A DNA stretch of 64,000 bases from Acidobacteriota bacterium (lineage in GTDB: Bacteria; Acidobacteriota; Blastocatellia; Pyrinomonadales; Pyrinomonadaceae), in assembly GCA_020200235.1 (NCBI GenBank), contig JAIVJC010000134.1, positions 25,875 to 89,874 on the forward strand, read 5' to 3'. The position numbers and the translations under genes were made by a program. Below are positions 20,041-30,783 of this stretch, piece after piece (position 1 is the first letter of the stretch; each line of letters begins with the position of its first letter). The notes below the pieces were generated by a model. The model ran no database searches, had not been told where the DNA came from, and worked only from the letters and a program-made list of their open reading frames with translations.

Positions 20041-21327
20041 TTGGGGCTCACGAGAACATTCGCACGCCTCGGCTCGCCGAGAGTCGCGGCGCACGACGAC
20101 GACGACGAGGGTCGCGCCGCCTTCGAGATCGACGACGGCGTCAGGCTGCGGCGTTTGAAGATCGTGCTGATCGCGGCGCTCGTCTGCGGTCTCGCGATCA
20201 GCCGAAGGCTCTGGCTCTCTTCGCCGCGCACCTACCCGACCGCGCCCGTGAGCGACGCGCTGCCCGGCATACCTTTCCCACTCGATTACCTGTGGCTCGC
20301 GGTCGTCATTCTTCTCCTCGCCGCCGTCCTCGTCTTTGAACGCCCGCGCAAGTTCGTCGTCGCCTTCCTCGTCGCGGCGGGGCTGCTGTGCCTGTGGGAT
20401 CAGGCGCGCTGGCAGCCCTGGTTCTTCCAATACTATTTCATGCTCGCGGCTCTGTGCCTCGCCGCGCGCGGCGACGAAGGCGGGGCGGGAAACTCCGCCG
20501 CCTTGGACGCGTGCCGCATGATCGTCGCCGCCACCTACTTCTGGGGCGGCGCGCAGAAGATCAACTACAGCTTCGCGTCGGAGGTCATGCCCGCGCTGCT
20601 AGACCCTTACCTCCGCCACCTGCCGCCGGCCTTCGGCGTCCTGCCGACAGCGCTCGGCGTCGCCGCGCCGCTCGTCGAAGTCTGCGCCGGCGTCGGACTC
20701 CTGACGCGGCGCTTCAGGCGCGCGGCGTGTCTGCTCGCCCTCACGACGAGCGCCGCCGCGCTCGCGCTGCTCGTGCCCGTCCGCGCGAACGTCGTCGTCT
20801 GGCCCTGGAACGCGGCGATGGCGGCGTTCGTCTATATACTTTTCTGGCGCGACGAAACTACTCCGGCGCGCGCCATTCTCGTCGGGGGAAAATCCGTCGC
20901 GCGCGTCGCGCTGCTGTTGCTCTTCGGCGCGATGCCGCTCCTCAGCTTCTTCAACCTCTGGGACTCTTACCTCTCCGCCGCGCTCTACTCGGGCAACACC
21001 AGCCGCGCGGGCGTCTACGTGAGCGACTCGATGAGAGAGCGTCTGCCCGAGAGCGCGCAAGCGAGCGTGCGGAGGGTGGGCGACAAAAATTTGCTCTCGC
21101 TGCTCAGGTGGTCGGACGCGGAGCTCAACGTCCCGCCCTACCCGGAGCCGCGCGTCTACTTCAAGCTCGCGCGCTGGGTCTGCGCGCGCGCCGAGACAGC
21201 GTCGGACGCGGCGCTCTTGATCGAGGGGCGACCCGGAATGCTCGACGGCGCGAGAACGTCTTCCACTTACGACTGCGGGGAGTTCATCCCGCGACTACGC
21301 GCAGAGACGCAGAGAGTTGAACGATGA
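20041..21327 (+). CDS. Multi-pass membrane protein (DoxX/HTTM-like)
   Basis: Several TM helices; CRMIVAATYFWGGAQKINYSF; TTG start inferred; stop codon lies in a heptad repeat. Confidence 0.55.
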   Translation: MGLTRTFARLGSPRVAAHDDDDEGRAAFEIDDGVRLRRLKIVLIAALVCGLAISRRLWLSSPRTYPTAPVSDALPGIPFPLDYLWLAVVILLLAAVLVFERPRKFVVAFLVAAGLLCLWDQARWQPWFFQYYFMLAALCLAARGDEGGAGNSAALDACRMIVAATYFWGGAQKINYSFASEVMPALLDPYLRHLPPAFGVLPTALGVAAPLVEVCAGVGLLTRRFRRAACLLALTTSAAALALLVPVRANVVVWPWNAAMAAFVYILFWRDETTPARAILVGGKSVARVALLLLFGAMPLLSFFNLWDSYLSAALYSGNTSRAGVYVSDSMRERLPESAQASVRRVGDKNLLSLLRWSDAELNVPPYPEPRVYFKLARWVCARAETASDAALLIEGRPGMLDGARTSSTYDCGEFIPRLRAETQRVER

Positions 21328-21400
21328 AGTAGGAACGATGAACGATGAAGTGAAGGCGACTTCTTCTTACTTCACCGTTCATCGTTCCTACTTCATCGTT
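21320..21400. repeat. Heptad inverted repeat (unit AACGATG), 30-bp arms, at convergent gene junction
   Basis: AACGATG AAGTAGG AACGATG AACGATG AA ... TTCACCGTTCATCGTTCCTACTTCATCGTT, 1 mismatch. Confidence 0.9.
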
Positions 21401-21448
21401 TCTCCCCGCGCCTCTGTGGCGAATCCGTTTCACCGTCTCACGCTCACT

Positions 21449-24037
21449 CTAGTTGGGCGGCGGCTGCGCGCCTATCGGATCGCCGGGCGGCGTGGGCGGC
21501 GGCGGGGTGCGCCTGCGCGGCGCGTCGGGCCTGGCGAGGAACCGCTCGATGTCCTCGACGGTCGCGGCGGTGTGTTGTAAGTCCGGCGCGGCGGTCTGGG
21601 CGTTGTGCTTCAGAGAGTCGAGTAAGGTGCGCAGCGCGGCGTTGGCGCCGGCGCGCACCTGGGGCGACGCCGTGTCGTTCGCCGCCGTGTCCATCAGGCG
21701 CGTGACGGCGAGCGACTGCACGGCGCGCGCGACGACAGCCTGCTGCGCGTCGCGCGGGGCGGCGTCGTACCAGGTGCGGCGCACGAGCGCGTCGAGCACT
21801 TCTTTGAAGTCGGGGTTGGCGCTGTTGCGCGAGTGGTAGTCGATCAGGCGCGCGGCGCGGTGCGGCTCGACGAGCGCGGAGACGGCGAGGTCTGCGGCGA
21901 CGGTCGCGACGTTAACGGGATCGAACGCCGGATCGGTGCGCCTCGGGAACATCTCGATGGTGTTGCCCTGGTAGCCGGGCGCGGGCGGCGGGATGAGATC
22001 GAGTATGCGCTGCGGCACGGCGAGGGCGTCGGGTCGCAGGGTGTCGAGCACCGCCGCGAGCGCGGCGCGCTGTTTGGCGGCGGGCACGATCTGCTGGACG
22101 AGCTTCGGGCTCGCGCCGCCGAGGGTGGCGCCGCCGCCGGCGGCGGTGTACGCCGTCCTCTTGACGGAATAGTTGTAGTAGAGCCCGCCGACCGTTTTGA
22201 CGGCGGCTTGCAGTTGATAACGATGATGCAGGTAGAGCGGGAGCAATTTCGCTTCGAGGAGCGAGAGCGGCGTGCCCGCGGGGATGTTGCCGAGCCCGAA
22301 CTGCGAGAGACCGATGCGGCGCACCTCCATCTCGTGGCGCAGCATCGCGACGGGGTCGTCGCCGTTGTCCCACAGATTCGCGAGCGGGTTCGCCGCGCCG
22401 AACGGTCGCGCGTCCTGATCCGTGAGGTAGAGCATCCCGCGCGCGACGTTGTCCTCGACGACGCGCGCGAGCTGGACGTTCTCGTCCGCGCCCGGCGGGA
22501 ATTGCGCGTAGGCGTAAGTGATCGCGAACTTGTCGTAGGCGCCGATGCCGCGCCCGTAGGCGTTCGAGAGATCGAGCTTGCCGTTTTTGATCTCGACGAG
22601 CGGCGCGGGGTAGTCCATCACGGACGCGCGACCGCCGTAGGTCGAGGCGGCGAAGTTGTGTTCGAGACCGAGCGTGTGACCGACCTCGTGCGCGGCGAGC
22701 TGGCGGATGCGCGCGAGCGCCATCTGCGCGGCGTCCGTCGCGGGGTCGAGCGCGGCGAGATACTCGTCGTCGAGCGTCGCGCCGAAGTCGCACGAGCCGC
22801 CGCGCAGAGTTTCGCCGCGCGAGCCGCCGCGCGTCGCGCCGTCGGCGAAGGGCGGGATGAGGCCGCTGCCGAGGACGTAGTCCTGCCGGATGCGTAAGCT
22901 CCCGAGCGTGACGTTGCCCTTGATGATCTCGCCGGTGCGCGGGTCGTTGACGTTGTCGCCGATCGACCAGCCGCGCGTCGCGCGGTGCACCCAGTTGATC
23001 ATGTTGTAGCGGATGTCCATCGGGTCGGCGCCCTCGGGCAGCACCCTCACCTGAAACGCGTTCTTGAAGCCGGCCGCCTCGAACGCCTCGCTCCACCACG
23101 ACGCGCCCTCGACCAACGCGCTCCGGATCGGCTCGGGCGCGCCCGAATCGACGTAATAAATGATCGGCTTGACGGGCTCCGATACGGCGGCGTTCGGGTC
23201 TTTTTTAACCAGGCGGTGGCGGATGATCCAGCGCTGCTCGATGGGCTCCGTGATCGGCGTCGCGTAGTCGTAGAAGGTGATGTCGATGACGCCGACGCGG
23301 GGGTCGGAGCGGCGCGGGCGGTACTGGTCGTCGGGCAACTGCACGAGCGAGTGGTGCTCTCGGACGGTCAGGTTCTGCGGGTTCGGCGTCGTCTGCCGCA
23401 CGAGCCCGCCCGGATCAGTGGAGTTGAACGTGAGCGACGCCTCGACCTCCGTGTTCTGCGGGAAGTTTTTCGTGCGCGGCAAATGAATCGCGCTGCGCGA
23501 CTCGTCGAGCGAGAAGCCGCCCTGCTGCGCGCGCCTCAGGGCTTCGACGACGCCGTGCGCGTCGCGCATGAAGAACGCGGTGGCGTCCACCAGCACGCGC
23601 TCTCCCTCCGCCGCCTCGACCTTGAAGCCCCACAGCACCGAGCGCGCGAACGACTCTTCGACCGCGCGCCGCTCGTTCACGTCGGTCGAGAGCGCGCGGT
23701 AGCGCTGGTTCGGCTCGACGAGCAGAACCTTCGGTCCCACGCGCTCGAAGAAGACGACGTGCGTCGCGCCGAGCTGCCCGCGGTCGAGCCCGATGGGGTT
23801 CGAGCCGACGCCCGTCTGCAAAGAGGTCTGGTAGAGAAACTCCTGGTTGAAGCGCGCGATCTCGAGGAGCAGTCGCCCGCGCTCGGCGTCCCAGTAGAGG
23901 GGGAAGAAGCCGTCGAGCTTCTGCAAGTCCTTCGTCGCGTCGCGCAAGGTTTTCGGCTGCGACTTCTCTTGCGGGAGGGCGGGAGGAGAGATGGCGGCGA
24001 GCGACAGTAAGAGTAACAGCAGGCGGGCACGTCTCAT
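21449..24037 (-). CDS. Zinc-dependent metalloprotease (DUF5117/DUF5118-type)
   Basis: Signal peptide; [16 protein letters not shown] zinc motif; VMDYPAPL. Confidence 0.88.
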   Translation of the reverse strand: MRRARLLLLLLSLAAISPPALPQEKSQPKTLRDATKDLQKLDGFFPLYWDAERGRLLLEIARFNQEFLYQTSLQTGVGSNPIGLDRGQLGATHVVFFERVGPKVLLVEPNQRYRALSTDVNERRAVEESFARSVLWGFKVEAAEGERVLVDATAFFMRDAHGVVEALRRAQQGGFSLDESRSAIHLPRTKNFPQNTEVEASLTFNSTDPGGLVRQTTPNPQNLTVREHHSLVQLPDDQYRPRRSDPRVGVIDITFYDYATPITEPIEQRWIIRHRLVKKDPNAAVSEPVKPIIYYVDSGAPEPIRSALVEGASWWSEAFEAAGFKNAFQVRVLPEGADPMDIRYNMINWVHRATRGWSIGDNVNDPRTGEIIKGNVTLGSLRIRQDYVLGSGLIPPFADGATRGGSRGETLRGGSCDFGATLDDEYLAALDPATDAAQMALARIRQLAAHEVGHTLGLEHNFAASTYGGRASVMDYPAPLVEIKNGKLDLSNAYGRGIGAYDKFAITYAYAQFPPGADENVQLARVVEDNVARGMLYLTDQDARPFGAANPLANLWDNGDDPVAMLRHEMEVRRIGLSQFGLGNIPAGTPLSLLEAKLLPLYLHHRYQLQAAVKTVGGLYYNYSVKRTAYTAAGGGATLGGASPKLVQQIVPAAKQRAALAAVLDTLRPDALAVPQRILDLIPPPAPGYQGNTIEMFPRRTDPAFDPVNVATVAADLAVSALVEPHRAARLIDYHSRNSANPDFKEVLDALVRRTWYDAAPRDAQQAVVARAVQSLAVTRLMDTAANDTASPQVRAGANAALRTLLDSLKHNAQTAAPDLQHTAATVEDIERFLARPDAPRRRTPPPPTPPGDPIGAQPPPN

Positions 24038-24237
24038 GTTGATTCCTCGTGAGCCTCGAAGGGTTGGAATGAGCTTTCGGCGTCAGCAGGTTCGGGAGCG
24101 GGTGAGATTCTAATACTAAACAGCCGCGGGGGGTAGTGCGCCGCGCGCGCGAAGAGTTTGCCTGCGCCGGAGGTTTGACCCTACACTGACTGCGACCCAC
24201 ACGCGCCGACGACACTTGCGGACCGGCTGGGCGGCTC

Positions 24238-25575
24238 ATGGCTCGCCCCGAGCGTATGCGCTTCGTCTTCTCCAAATATTTTTACGCCCTGCTCGCGCTC
24301 GGCTTCCTCCCGCTCTCGTTCGCGTGGGCTGCGCCCGGCTTGCGCTGGGCGACGCTCGCCTACGACCTCGCGCTCTTCGCCGCCGCGTTCGTCGACGCGA
24401 GGCGGGGCGCTCTGCCCGAAGGCTTGACCGTCGAGCGCGAGTTCGCGGGTCGCTTCCACATCGGCGCGGAGACGGAGGTGCGCGTTAAAGTCTCGAACGC
24501 GACGGCGCGCGACGTGCGCCTCGTCGTCAAGGACGAGTACCCGCCGGCGATGAGGTTGGAGAGCCCGCGCGAGGCGGGGGTCGCGGTCGGGGCGCAGGCG
24601 ACGGCGGCGCTCGTGTACGGGCTCGTGCCGCCGCGGCGCGGCCGCTTCGAGTTCGGGCGCGTGGCGGTGCGGCGTCTCTCGCCGTGGCGTCTGGTCTGGC
24701 GCGGGGCAGAAGCGTGGCACGCCGAAGGCGTGAAGGTCTACCCGAACCTGCGGAGAGCGCGCGAGGCGGAGCTGAAGGCGCTCGGCGCGCAGTCGCTCGT
24801 CGCCGCGCACCGCCGCAGCGCGTGGCGCGGCGAGGGGCGCGACTTCGAGTCCCTGCGCGACTACGTGCCGGGCGACGAATTGCGCCACCTGAGTTGGAGC
24901 GCGACGGCGCGGCGCGGCAAGCTGACGACGCGGCAGTACCAGATCGAGCGCGACCAGACGATCCTCGTCGCGCTCGACGCCGGTCGCCTGATGACGGCGC
25001 GCATCGAGGACGAGACGAAGTTCGACACGGCGGTGCACGCCGCGCTCGCGCTGATGAGCGCCGCGCAGCGGGGCGGCGACAACGCCGGCATCATCGTCTT
25101 CGGTCGGCGGGTGCGCGCCTACGTGCCCCCGGCGCGCGGTAGAGAGCAGACGGACGCCGTGCTCGAAGCCCTGCACGCGGTCGAGCCCGAACTGATCGAG
25201 CCTTCCTACACGCGCGCCTTCGAGTACATCGCCGCCAACTGCAAGCGGCGCGCGCTCGTCGTGATCCTGACCGATCTGGTTGACGAGGAAGGATCGCGCG
25301 AGCTGCTCGCGTCCTTGAAGCTACTGCGCCCGCGCCACCTGCCGCTCGTCGCGACGATCGGCGACCGAGACCTGAGGGCGGCGGTGGTGGGCGCGCCGGA
25401 GGACTTGAGGGGGCTCTTCACGCAGTCGGTCGCCGAGGAGATCATGCTGCAGCGCGAGGCGGCGCTGCGCCTCGTCGAGCGGCAGGGCGGGCTCGCGCTC
25501 GACGTGACGGCGGCGACGCTCGCGCCCGCGCTCCTGGAAACTTACATCCGCGTCAAAGAGCGCGGGCTGTTGTGA
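24238..25575 (+). CDS. DUF58 domain-containing protein
   Basis: GEGRDFESLRDYVPGDELRHLSWSATARRGKLTTRQYQIERDQTILVALDAGRLM. Confidence 0.93.
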   Translation: MARPERMRFVFSKYFYALLALGFLPLSFAWAAPGLRWATLAYDLALFAAAFVDARRGALPEGLTVEREFAGRFHIGAETEVRVKVSNATARDVRLVVKDEYPPAMRLESPREAGVAVGAQATAALVYGLVPPRRGRFEFGRVAVRRLSPWRLVWRGAEAWHAEGVKVYPNLRRAREAELKALGAQSLVAAHRRSAWRGEGRDFESLRDYVPGDELRHLSWSATARRGKLTTRQYQIERDQTILVALDAGRLMTARIEDETKFDTAVHAALALMSAAQRGGDNAGIIVFGRRVRAYVPPARGREQTDAVLEALHAVEPELIEPSYTRAFEYIAANCKRRALVVILTDLVDEEGSRELLASLKLLRPRHLPLVATIGDRDLRAAVVGAPEDLRGLFTQSVAEEIMLQREAALRLVERQGGLALDVTAATLAPALLETYIRVKERGLL

Positions 25576-25602
25576 AGTGAAAAAAAGATTTTGAGGTGAC
25601 TG

Positions 25603-27459
25603 ATGAGACGGGAAAATTCTAGTCCGCTTCCTTCCGCGCAGAGCCGCACGCTCCGACACGTCGCGCGCCTGCTATTGCTCGCCGTCATCGCCTGCGGGGC
25701 GGCTTCGTCAGCGGCGGCGCAGGGAGGCGATCAGTTCCGCGTCGACTACACGGTCGAGGTCGCGAGCACGAGCCCTCCCCTCTTCCACGTCACGGCGGAC
25801 GTGAAGAATTTGCGCGACTCTCAACTCGATCTCTCGCTCCCGACGTGGACGCCGGGCTGGTACACGGTCGAGAACTACGCGAAGAACATCCTGCGCTTCA
25901 AGGTGACGGGCTCGACGGGCAAGCCGCTCTCGCACCGGATGACGAGGAAGCAGACGTGGCGCGTCTTCGCCGGCGATCACAAGCAGATCAGGATCGAGTT
26001 CGACTACTTCGCCAACGTGCTCGCCCTGAATCAGGCGAAGATCACGAAGGACTACGCCTTCTTCACCGGCACGCAGTTGTTCCTGGAGCCGGTCGGTCAC
26101 CGCGCGAGCCCCTCGTCGGTGCGCTTCAAAGTCCCCGAAGGCTGGCAGCTCGTGTCCTCGCTCAAGGAGACGGGCGAGCCCTTCGTCTTCACCGCGCCCG
26201 ACTACGACACGCTCGTCGATTCGCCGACCGAGATGGGGCGCTTCGACGTGGTGCGCTTCGAGGTCGAGGGCAAGCCGCACCTCTTCGTCTCCACGCCCGC
26301 GGGCGCGTTCCCCAAGGAGAAGGGCGAGCGGCTCGCGCCGATGCTCGCGAAGATCGTCGAAGCCCAGCGCGCCGTCTTCAATGATCTGCCCTACGAGAAG
26401 TACGTCTACTTCTACTTCTTCGCGCCGGCGGAGTCGAACGCGGACGGCGGGCTGGAGCACAACAACTCGCACGTCGCCGTCGGCGTGGGCTCGCGCAACC
26501 CCGAGCCCGAGCAGTTGACGGGGCTCGCCTCGCACGAGTTCTTCCACACGTGGAACGTCAAGCGGCTGCGCCCCGCCGAGATGTGGCCCTACGACTACTC
26601 GCGCGAGCAGGAGACGCCCTCGCTCTGGGTCTCCGAGGGCTTCACGAACTACTACGGCTCGCTCTCGAACTACCGCGCGTCCTTGCGCCGGAAGGAAGAG
26701 TTCCTGCAGTCGGTCGCGGGCGCGGCGGGCGGCGTCGAAGGCAACGACGCGCGCGGATACATCTCGCCCTCGGACGCGTCCACCTCGACCTGGCTCTGCT
26801 ACGACACGCCCTGCGTCTTCCAAATCTCCTACTACACGCAGGGGCAGAACCTCGGCGCGCTCCTCGACCTCTCGATCCGCCACGACACGGCGGGCGCGCG
26901 CAGCCTCGACGACGTGATGCGCACGCTCTACGCCGACTTCTACAAGCGCGGGCGCGGCTTCACCGCCGAAGACTTCCTCAACGCCTTCGGCAAGCTCGCC
27001 GGACGCGACTACCGAGACTTCTTCCGCGCTTACGTGACGGGCACGGAAGTGCCGCCCTACGATCAGATTTTCGGCTACGCGGGCTACCGGCTGGAGAAGT
27101 CCGCGCGCAAGGTGCCTTACCTCGGCGTCAGCTTCAACGCCACCGAGCAGGGCCTGGAGGTGACGGACATCGCCCCGGACGCGGCAGCCGCGCGCGCGGG
27201 CGTCCTGAAGGGCGACGTGGTCACCTCGCTCGACGAGAAGCCCCTGCGCGCCGCGCCCGGCGGCGAGTTCTCGCTCACGAGCCTCTTGCAGGGGAAGATC
27301 GATCAGACCGTCAAACTCGTCGTCAAACGCGGCGCGGAGGAGAAGACGCTCGAGGCGAAGGTCGGCTCACGCGAGCTGGCGGACTCACACAATGTCAACT
27401 GCCTGCCTCCGGCTCGCGACCGCCGAGCAGCAGGTAGGTGTAGAGCGCGACGCCGGTGA
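25603..27459 (+). CDS. M61 family metallopeptidase with PDZ domain
   Basis: GLASHEFFHTWNVKRLRPAEMWPYDY; C-terminal PDZ; 3' end overlaps convergent gene. Confidence 0.9.
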   Translation: MRRENSSPLPSAQSRTLRHVARLLLLAVIACGAASSAAAQGGDQFRVDYTVEVASTSPPLFHVTADVKNLRDSQLDLSLPTWTPGWYTVENYAKNILRFKVTGSTGKPLSHRMTRKQTWRVFAGDHKQIRIEFDYFANVLALNQAKITKDYAFFTGTQLFLEPVGHRASPSSVRFKVPEGWQLVSSLKETGEPFVFTAPDYDTLVDSPTEMGRFDVVRFEVEGKPHLFVSTPAGAFPKEKGERLAPMLAKIVEAQRAVFNDLPYEKYVYFYFFAPAESNADGGLEHNNSHVAVGVGSRNPEPEQLTGLASHEFFHTWNVKRLRPAEMWPYDYSREQETPSLWVSEGFTNYYGSLSNYRASLRRKEEFLQSVAGAAGGVEGNDARGYISPSDASTSTWLCYDTPCVFQISYYTQGQNLGALLDLSIRHDTAGARSLDDVMRTLYADFYKRGRGFTAEDFLNAFGKLAGRDYRDFFRAYVTGTEVPPYDQIFGYAGYRLEKSARKVPYLGVSFNATEQGLEVTDIAPDAAAARAGVLKGDVVTSLDEKPLRAAPGGEFSLTSLLQGKIDQTVKLVVKRGAEEKTLEAKVGSRELADSHNVNCLPPARDRRAAGRCRARRR

Positions 27460-28363
27460 TGGCGGCGGTGGCGTACTTGAAGGCGGGGCTGATGGGCGCG
27501 GGCGAGATGAAGCCCTCGATGATCCCGGCGACGACGAGGAGCGGGATGCACCCGACGATCAGGTGAGCCGCGTCGCGACCGCGCAGGCGCAGCGCGTCGA
27601 AGCGCGAGAGATCGCCGGGCGCGAGGATCGCCGTGCCCACCAGGAGCCCCGCGCCGCCCGCGATGAAGATGCACGAGAGCTCGATCACGCCGTGCCCGAC
27701 CATGAAGGTGACGAGATCGCCGCCGAACCCGGCGCGGTAGGTGAGCGCGAGCACCGCGCCGATGTTGAGACCGTTGAACGCCATCACGAGGAGCGTGCCG
27801 ACGCCGAGCATCGCGCCCGTGGCGAAGGCGTTGAACATCACCTGGATGTTGTTCGTCATGATCGCCGCGCCGCCGATCTGGTTCGCCTTGTTCAGAGACT
27901 CCCACCAGTGCGTGCCGGAGCTGATCGTGTCGCGCATGGCGTAGTCGATGCCGACCACCTCGGAGAAGTCGGCGTCGTGCCACGTCCCGTAGAAGCCCGC
28001 GACCCCGAAGGCGAGGCAGAAGGCGAACGCGGTGGCGGTGTAGCGCCACGTGCGGCGGAAGGTGCGCGGGAAGTCGCGCATGAAGAAGCGGCGCAGGCGC
28101 TTGCCGCCCTCCATCGCCTCCGTGCGGTAGATGCGGCCGTGCGCGCGTATGACGAGGCTGTTGAGGTAATTGACCAGACGCGGATCGCGCGACTCGGCGC
28201 GCGCGATTGCCAAGTCGGACGACGTGCGCCGGTAGATGCGCCCCAGCTCGCGCACCTCCTCGCGGTGGAGGCGTCGCAGGGACATCTCGTCCAGGAGCCG
28301 CAGCAACTCTTCCAGACGCTGCCACGCGCTCTTGCGCTCGTTGATGAACCGGTCAGTGGGCAT
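27395..28363 (-). CDS. Stage II sporulation protein M family membrane protein
   Basis: SAWQRLEELLRLLDEMSLRRLHREEVRELGRIYRRTSSDLAIARAES; later NNIQVMFNAFATGAMLGVGTLLVMAFNGLNIGAV. Confidence 0.85.
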   Translation of the reverse strand: MPTDRFINERKSAWQRLEELLRLLDEMSLRRLHREEVRELGRIYRRTSSDLAIARAESRDPRLVNYLNSLVIRAHGRIYRTEAMEGGKRLRRFFMRDFPRTFRRTWRYTATAFAFCLAFGVAGFYGTWHDADFSEVVGIDYAMRDTISSGTHWWESLNKANQIGGAAIMTNNIQVMFNAFATGAMLGVGTLLVMAFNGLNIGAVLALTYRAGFGGDLVTFMVGHGVIELSCIFIAGGAGLLVGTAILAPGDLSRFDALRLRGRDAAHLIVGCIPLLVVAGIIEGFISPAPISPAFKYATAAITGVALYTYLLLGGREPEAGS

Positions 28364-28438
28364 GAGACGATGCAGTGCATCCGCACTTCAGTGTCGAACG
28401 CAGACGACTCTACACAGCGCGTCGTTGGAATGACAAGA

Positions 28439-29371
28439 TCAAACGTCCAGTTCGAGGTGACCGCCGCCGACGAAGCGGCAGCGACCGCCGACGCGCACGC
28501 GCGTGATCGTCGCGCCCTCGTGCGCGATGCGGATGCGGATGAAGCTCGGTCGCCCTATCTCGATCCCCTGCTCGCTCGTCACGTCCAACTCGCCGCCGGA
28601 AGACGCGACGACGCCGTGGCGCAGGAGGTAGCAGCCGAGGGGACCGCTCGCGCCGCCCGTCGCCGGGTCTTCCGCGACGCCCAGGCCCGGCGCGAACATC
28701 CGGCTGTGCACGCCCGATCCGTCGAACTCCGTCTCCGTCGTGAAGACGAAGACCTCGTGCGGCAGCCCGCCGAGGACGCGCTCGATCATGTCGATGCGCG
28801 GTCGCGCGCGCCGCGCGGCGTCCAGACTCTTCAGCGGCACGTAGAGGAAGGGCACGCCGCACGAGACGATCTCGACGGGGAAGCGTCCGTCTATGTCCGA
28901 CTGCTCGAGCGAGATCATCGCGGCGACCGCCGCCTCGTCCTCGACGCGCTCGCCGAAGGTCGGGAGCGGCTGGCTCATCTCGATGAAGTCCGCCGCGCCG
29001 TCCTTCCATCCGACGCGGACGGGGATCGTGCCGACGCCCTCTTCGAGCCGGATCGTCGTCGCGCCCGCGTCGTCGTCGTCCCGCCCCGGTGATTCGATCA
29101 TGCGCTCGCGCGCGAGGATGAAGGTCGTGCCGACCGTCGGGTGCCCAGCCATCGGCAGCTCCCGCGCGGGCGTGAAGATGCGCACGCGGAAATGGTTCGC
29201 GTCGTCTTCGGGCGGGAGCACGAAAGTCGTCTCGGAGAGGTTCATCTCCTTGGCGATCTGTTGCATCAGCTCGTCCGAGAGCCCCGCGCCGTCCGTGAAG
29301 ACCGCCAGAGGGTTCCCGCCGAACTGCCGATCTGTAAACACATCTACCAGATGATAACGAAGTTTCTTCAT
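28439..29371 (-). CDS. PhzF family phenazine biosynthesis-like protein
   Basis: YHLVDVFTDRQFGGNPLAVFTDG; RIFTPARELPMAGHPTVGTTFIL; DPATGGASGPLGCYL. Confidence 0.93.
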   Translation of the reverse strand: MKKLRYHLVDVFTDRQFGGNPLAVFTDGAGLSDELMQQIAKEMNLSETTFVLPPEDDANHFRVRIFTPARELPMAGHPTVGTTFILARERMIESPGRDDDDAGATTIRLEEGVGTIPVRVGWKDGAADFIEMSQPLPTFGERVEDEAAVAAMISLEQSDIDGRFPVEIVSCGVPFLYVPLKSLDAARRARPRIDMIERVLGGLPHEVFVFTTETEFDGSGVHSRMFAPGLGVAEDPATGGASGPLGCYLLRHGVVASSGGELDVTSEQGIEIGRPSFIRIRIAHEGATITRVRVGGRCRFVGGGHLELDV

Positions 29372-29384
29372 CCGCTTTCCTTGT

Positions 29385-29439
29385 GCGCCTCTGCGACTCC
29401 AGCGTGAGAAAAATTTTCACGCTGGAGTCGCAGAGGCGC
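29385..29439. repeat. Perfect 23-bp inverted repeat
   Basis: GCGCCTCTGCGACTCCAGCGTGA-(9 nt)-TCACGCTGGAGTCGCAGAGGCGC. Confidence 0.95.
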
Positions 29440-29446
29440 GAAGAGA

Positions 29447-30646
29447 CTACAAACTATCGAGCGCGCGACCGAAGTCTTTGATCAGGTCAGCCTCGTCCTC
29501 GATGCCGACGGAGACGCGCACGAGGCTGTCGCCGACGCCCATCGCCCGCCGCTGCTCGGCGGTCAGAGCCTTCGCCCACATCGCCGCCGGGTGGACGAGC
29601 AGCGTCTCGTAGCCGCCGAGGCTCGCGGCGTAGACGCCGATCCTGAGCGACGCGATGAAGCGCTCCGCCGCCTCGTAGCCGCCGCGCAGCTCCACGCTCA
29701 GGACGCCCGTGAACCCGCTCATCTGTCGGCGCGCCAGCTCGTGCTGCGGGTGCGACTCCAAGCCGGGGTAGAAGACGCGCTCGACCTTCGCGTGGCTTTC
29801 GAGGAAGCGCGCGAGCGCGAGCGCGTTCCGGTTGTGCCGCTCGACTCTCAAGCCCATCGTGCGCAAACCCCGCAGCAGCAGCCACGAGTCGAAGGGACTT
29901 AATGACGCCCCCGCCACGAGCCCGAACCTCCACGCGCGCCCGATTAACTCACTCGATCCGACGACGAGCCCCGCCGTCACGTCGTGATGACCGCCGATGT
30001 ACTTCGTCGCGCTGTGGACGACGACATCAATTCCAAGCTCGATCGGTCGCTGGTTGACGGGCGTGGCGAAGGTGTTGTCGCACATCGTCACGACATTGCG
30101 CGCGCGCGCGACTTCAGCGACCGCGCGCAGGTCTGTCAGAGTCATCAGCGGGTTCGTCGGCGTCTCCGTGTAGACGAGCTTCGTGTTCGGTCGCATCGCG
30201 CGCGCGAAGTTTTCCGGATCGGTGTTGTCGACGAAGGTGCGCTCCATGCCCCAGCGCGGCAGGAGGTTTTCGAACATCGACAGAGTGTTGCCGTAGAGGC
30301 TGCGCTGCGCGACGACGTGATCGCCCTTTTCCAGCAGCGACATCGCGGCGGTGAAGATCGCGCCCATGCCCGATCCCGTGACGAACGCCGCCTCGCCGCC
30401 TTCGAGCGAAGCCGCGAGCCGCTCGACCTGCGCGTGCGTCGGGTTGCCGTAGCGCGTGTAGAACTCCGAGGGGTGGACGGAGGTCGCCAGCCCGACGAAG
30501 TGTTCGGGCGAGTCCGCGCTGAACGTGGAGGTCTGCCAGATGGGTGGCGCGACCGAGTGCGTCGCGTTGAGGTCGCGGTCGCCGTGCGCGAGCCGCGTCT
30601 GCAAGCCCTCCCACACGTCGTGGTCGTCCCTTTTCTCGTCGCTCAT
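29447..30646 (-). CDS. Cys/Met metabolism PLP-dependent enzyme (cystathionine gamma-synthase / O-succinylhomoserine sulfhydrylase-like)
   Basis: [57 protein letters not shown]; start refined to [14 protein letters not shown]. Confidence 0.92.
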   Translation of the reverse strand: MSDEKRDDHDVWEGLQTRLAHGDRDLNATHSVAPPIWQTSTFSADSPEHFVGLATSVHPSEFYTRYGNPTHAQVERLAASLEGGEAAFVTGSGMGAIFTAAMSLLEKGDHVVAQRSLYGNTLSMFENLLPRWGMERTFVDNTDPENFARAMRPNTKLVYTETPTNPLMTLTDLRAVAEVARARNVVTMCDNTFATPVNQRPIELGIDVVVHSATKYIGGHHDVTAGLVVGSSELIGRAWRFGLVAGASLSPFDSWLLLRGLRTMGLRVERHNRNALALARFLESHAKVERVFYPGLESHPQHELARRQMSGFTGVLSVELRGGYEAAERFIASLRIGVYAASLGGYETLLVHPAAMWAKALTAEQRRAMGVGDSLVRVSVGIEDEADLIKDFGRALDSL

Positions 30647-30783
30647 GCTCTCTTTTCCTTTCAGCCGCGCCCCACGCGTCGTCAGCAACGCGCCGCAGCG
30701 AATGTTATACTTGCCGCGCCCTCGTTTCGGAAAGAGCCAATTTCGCGGTGGCACATTGTCCGCGACTTACGGCGGCGGTAACG

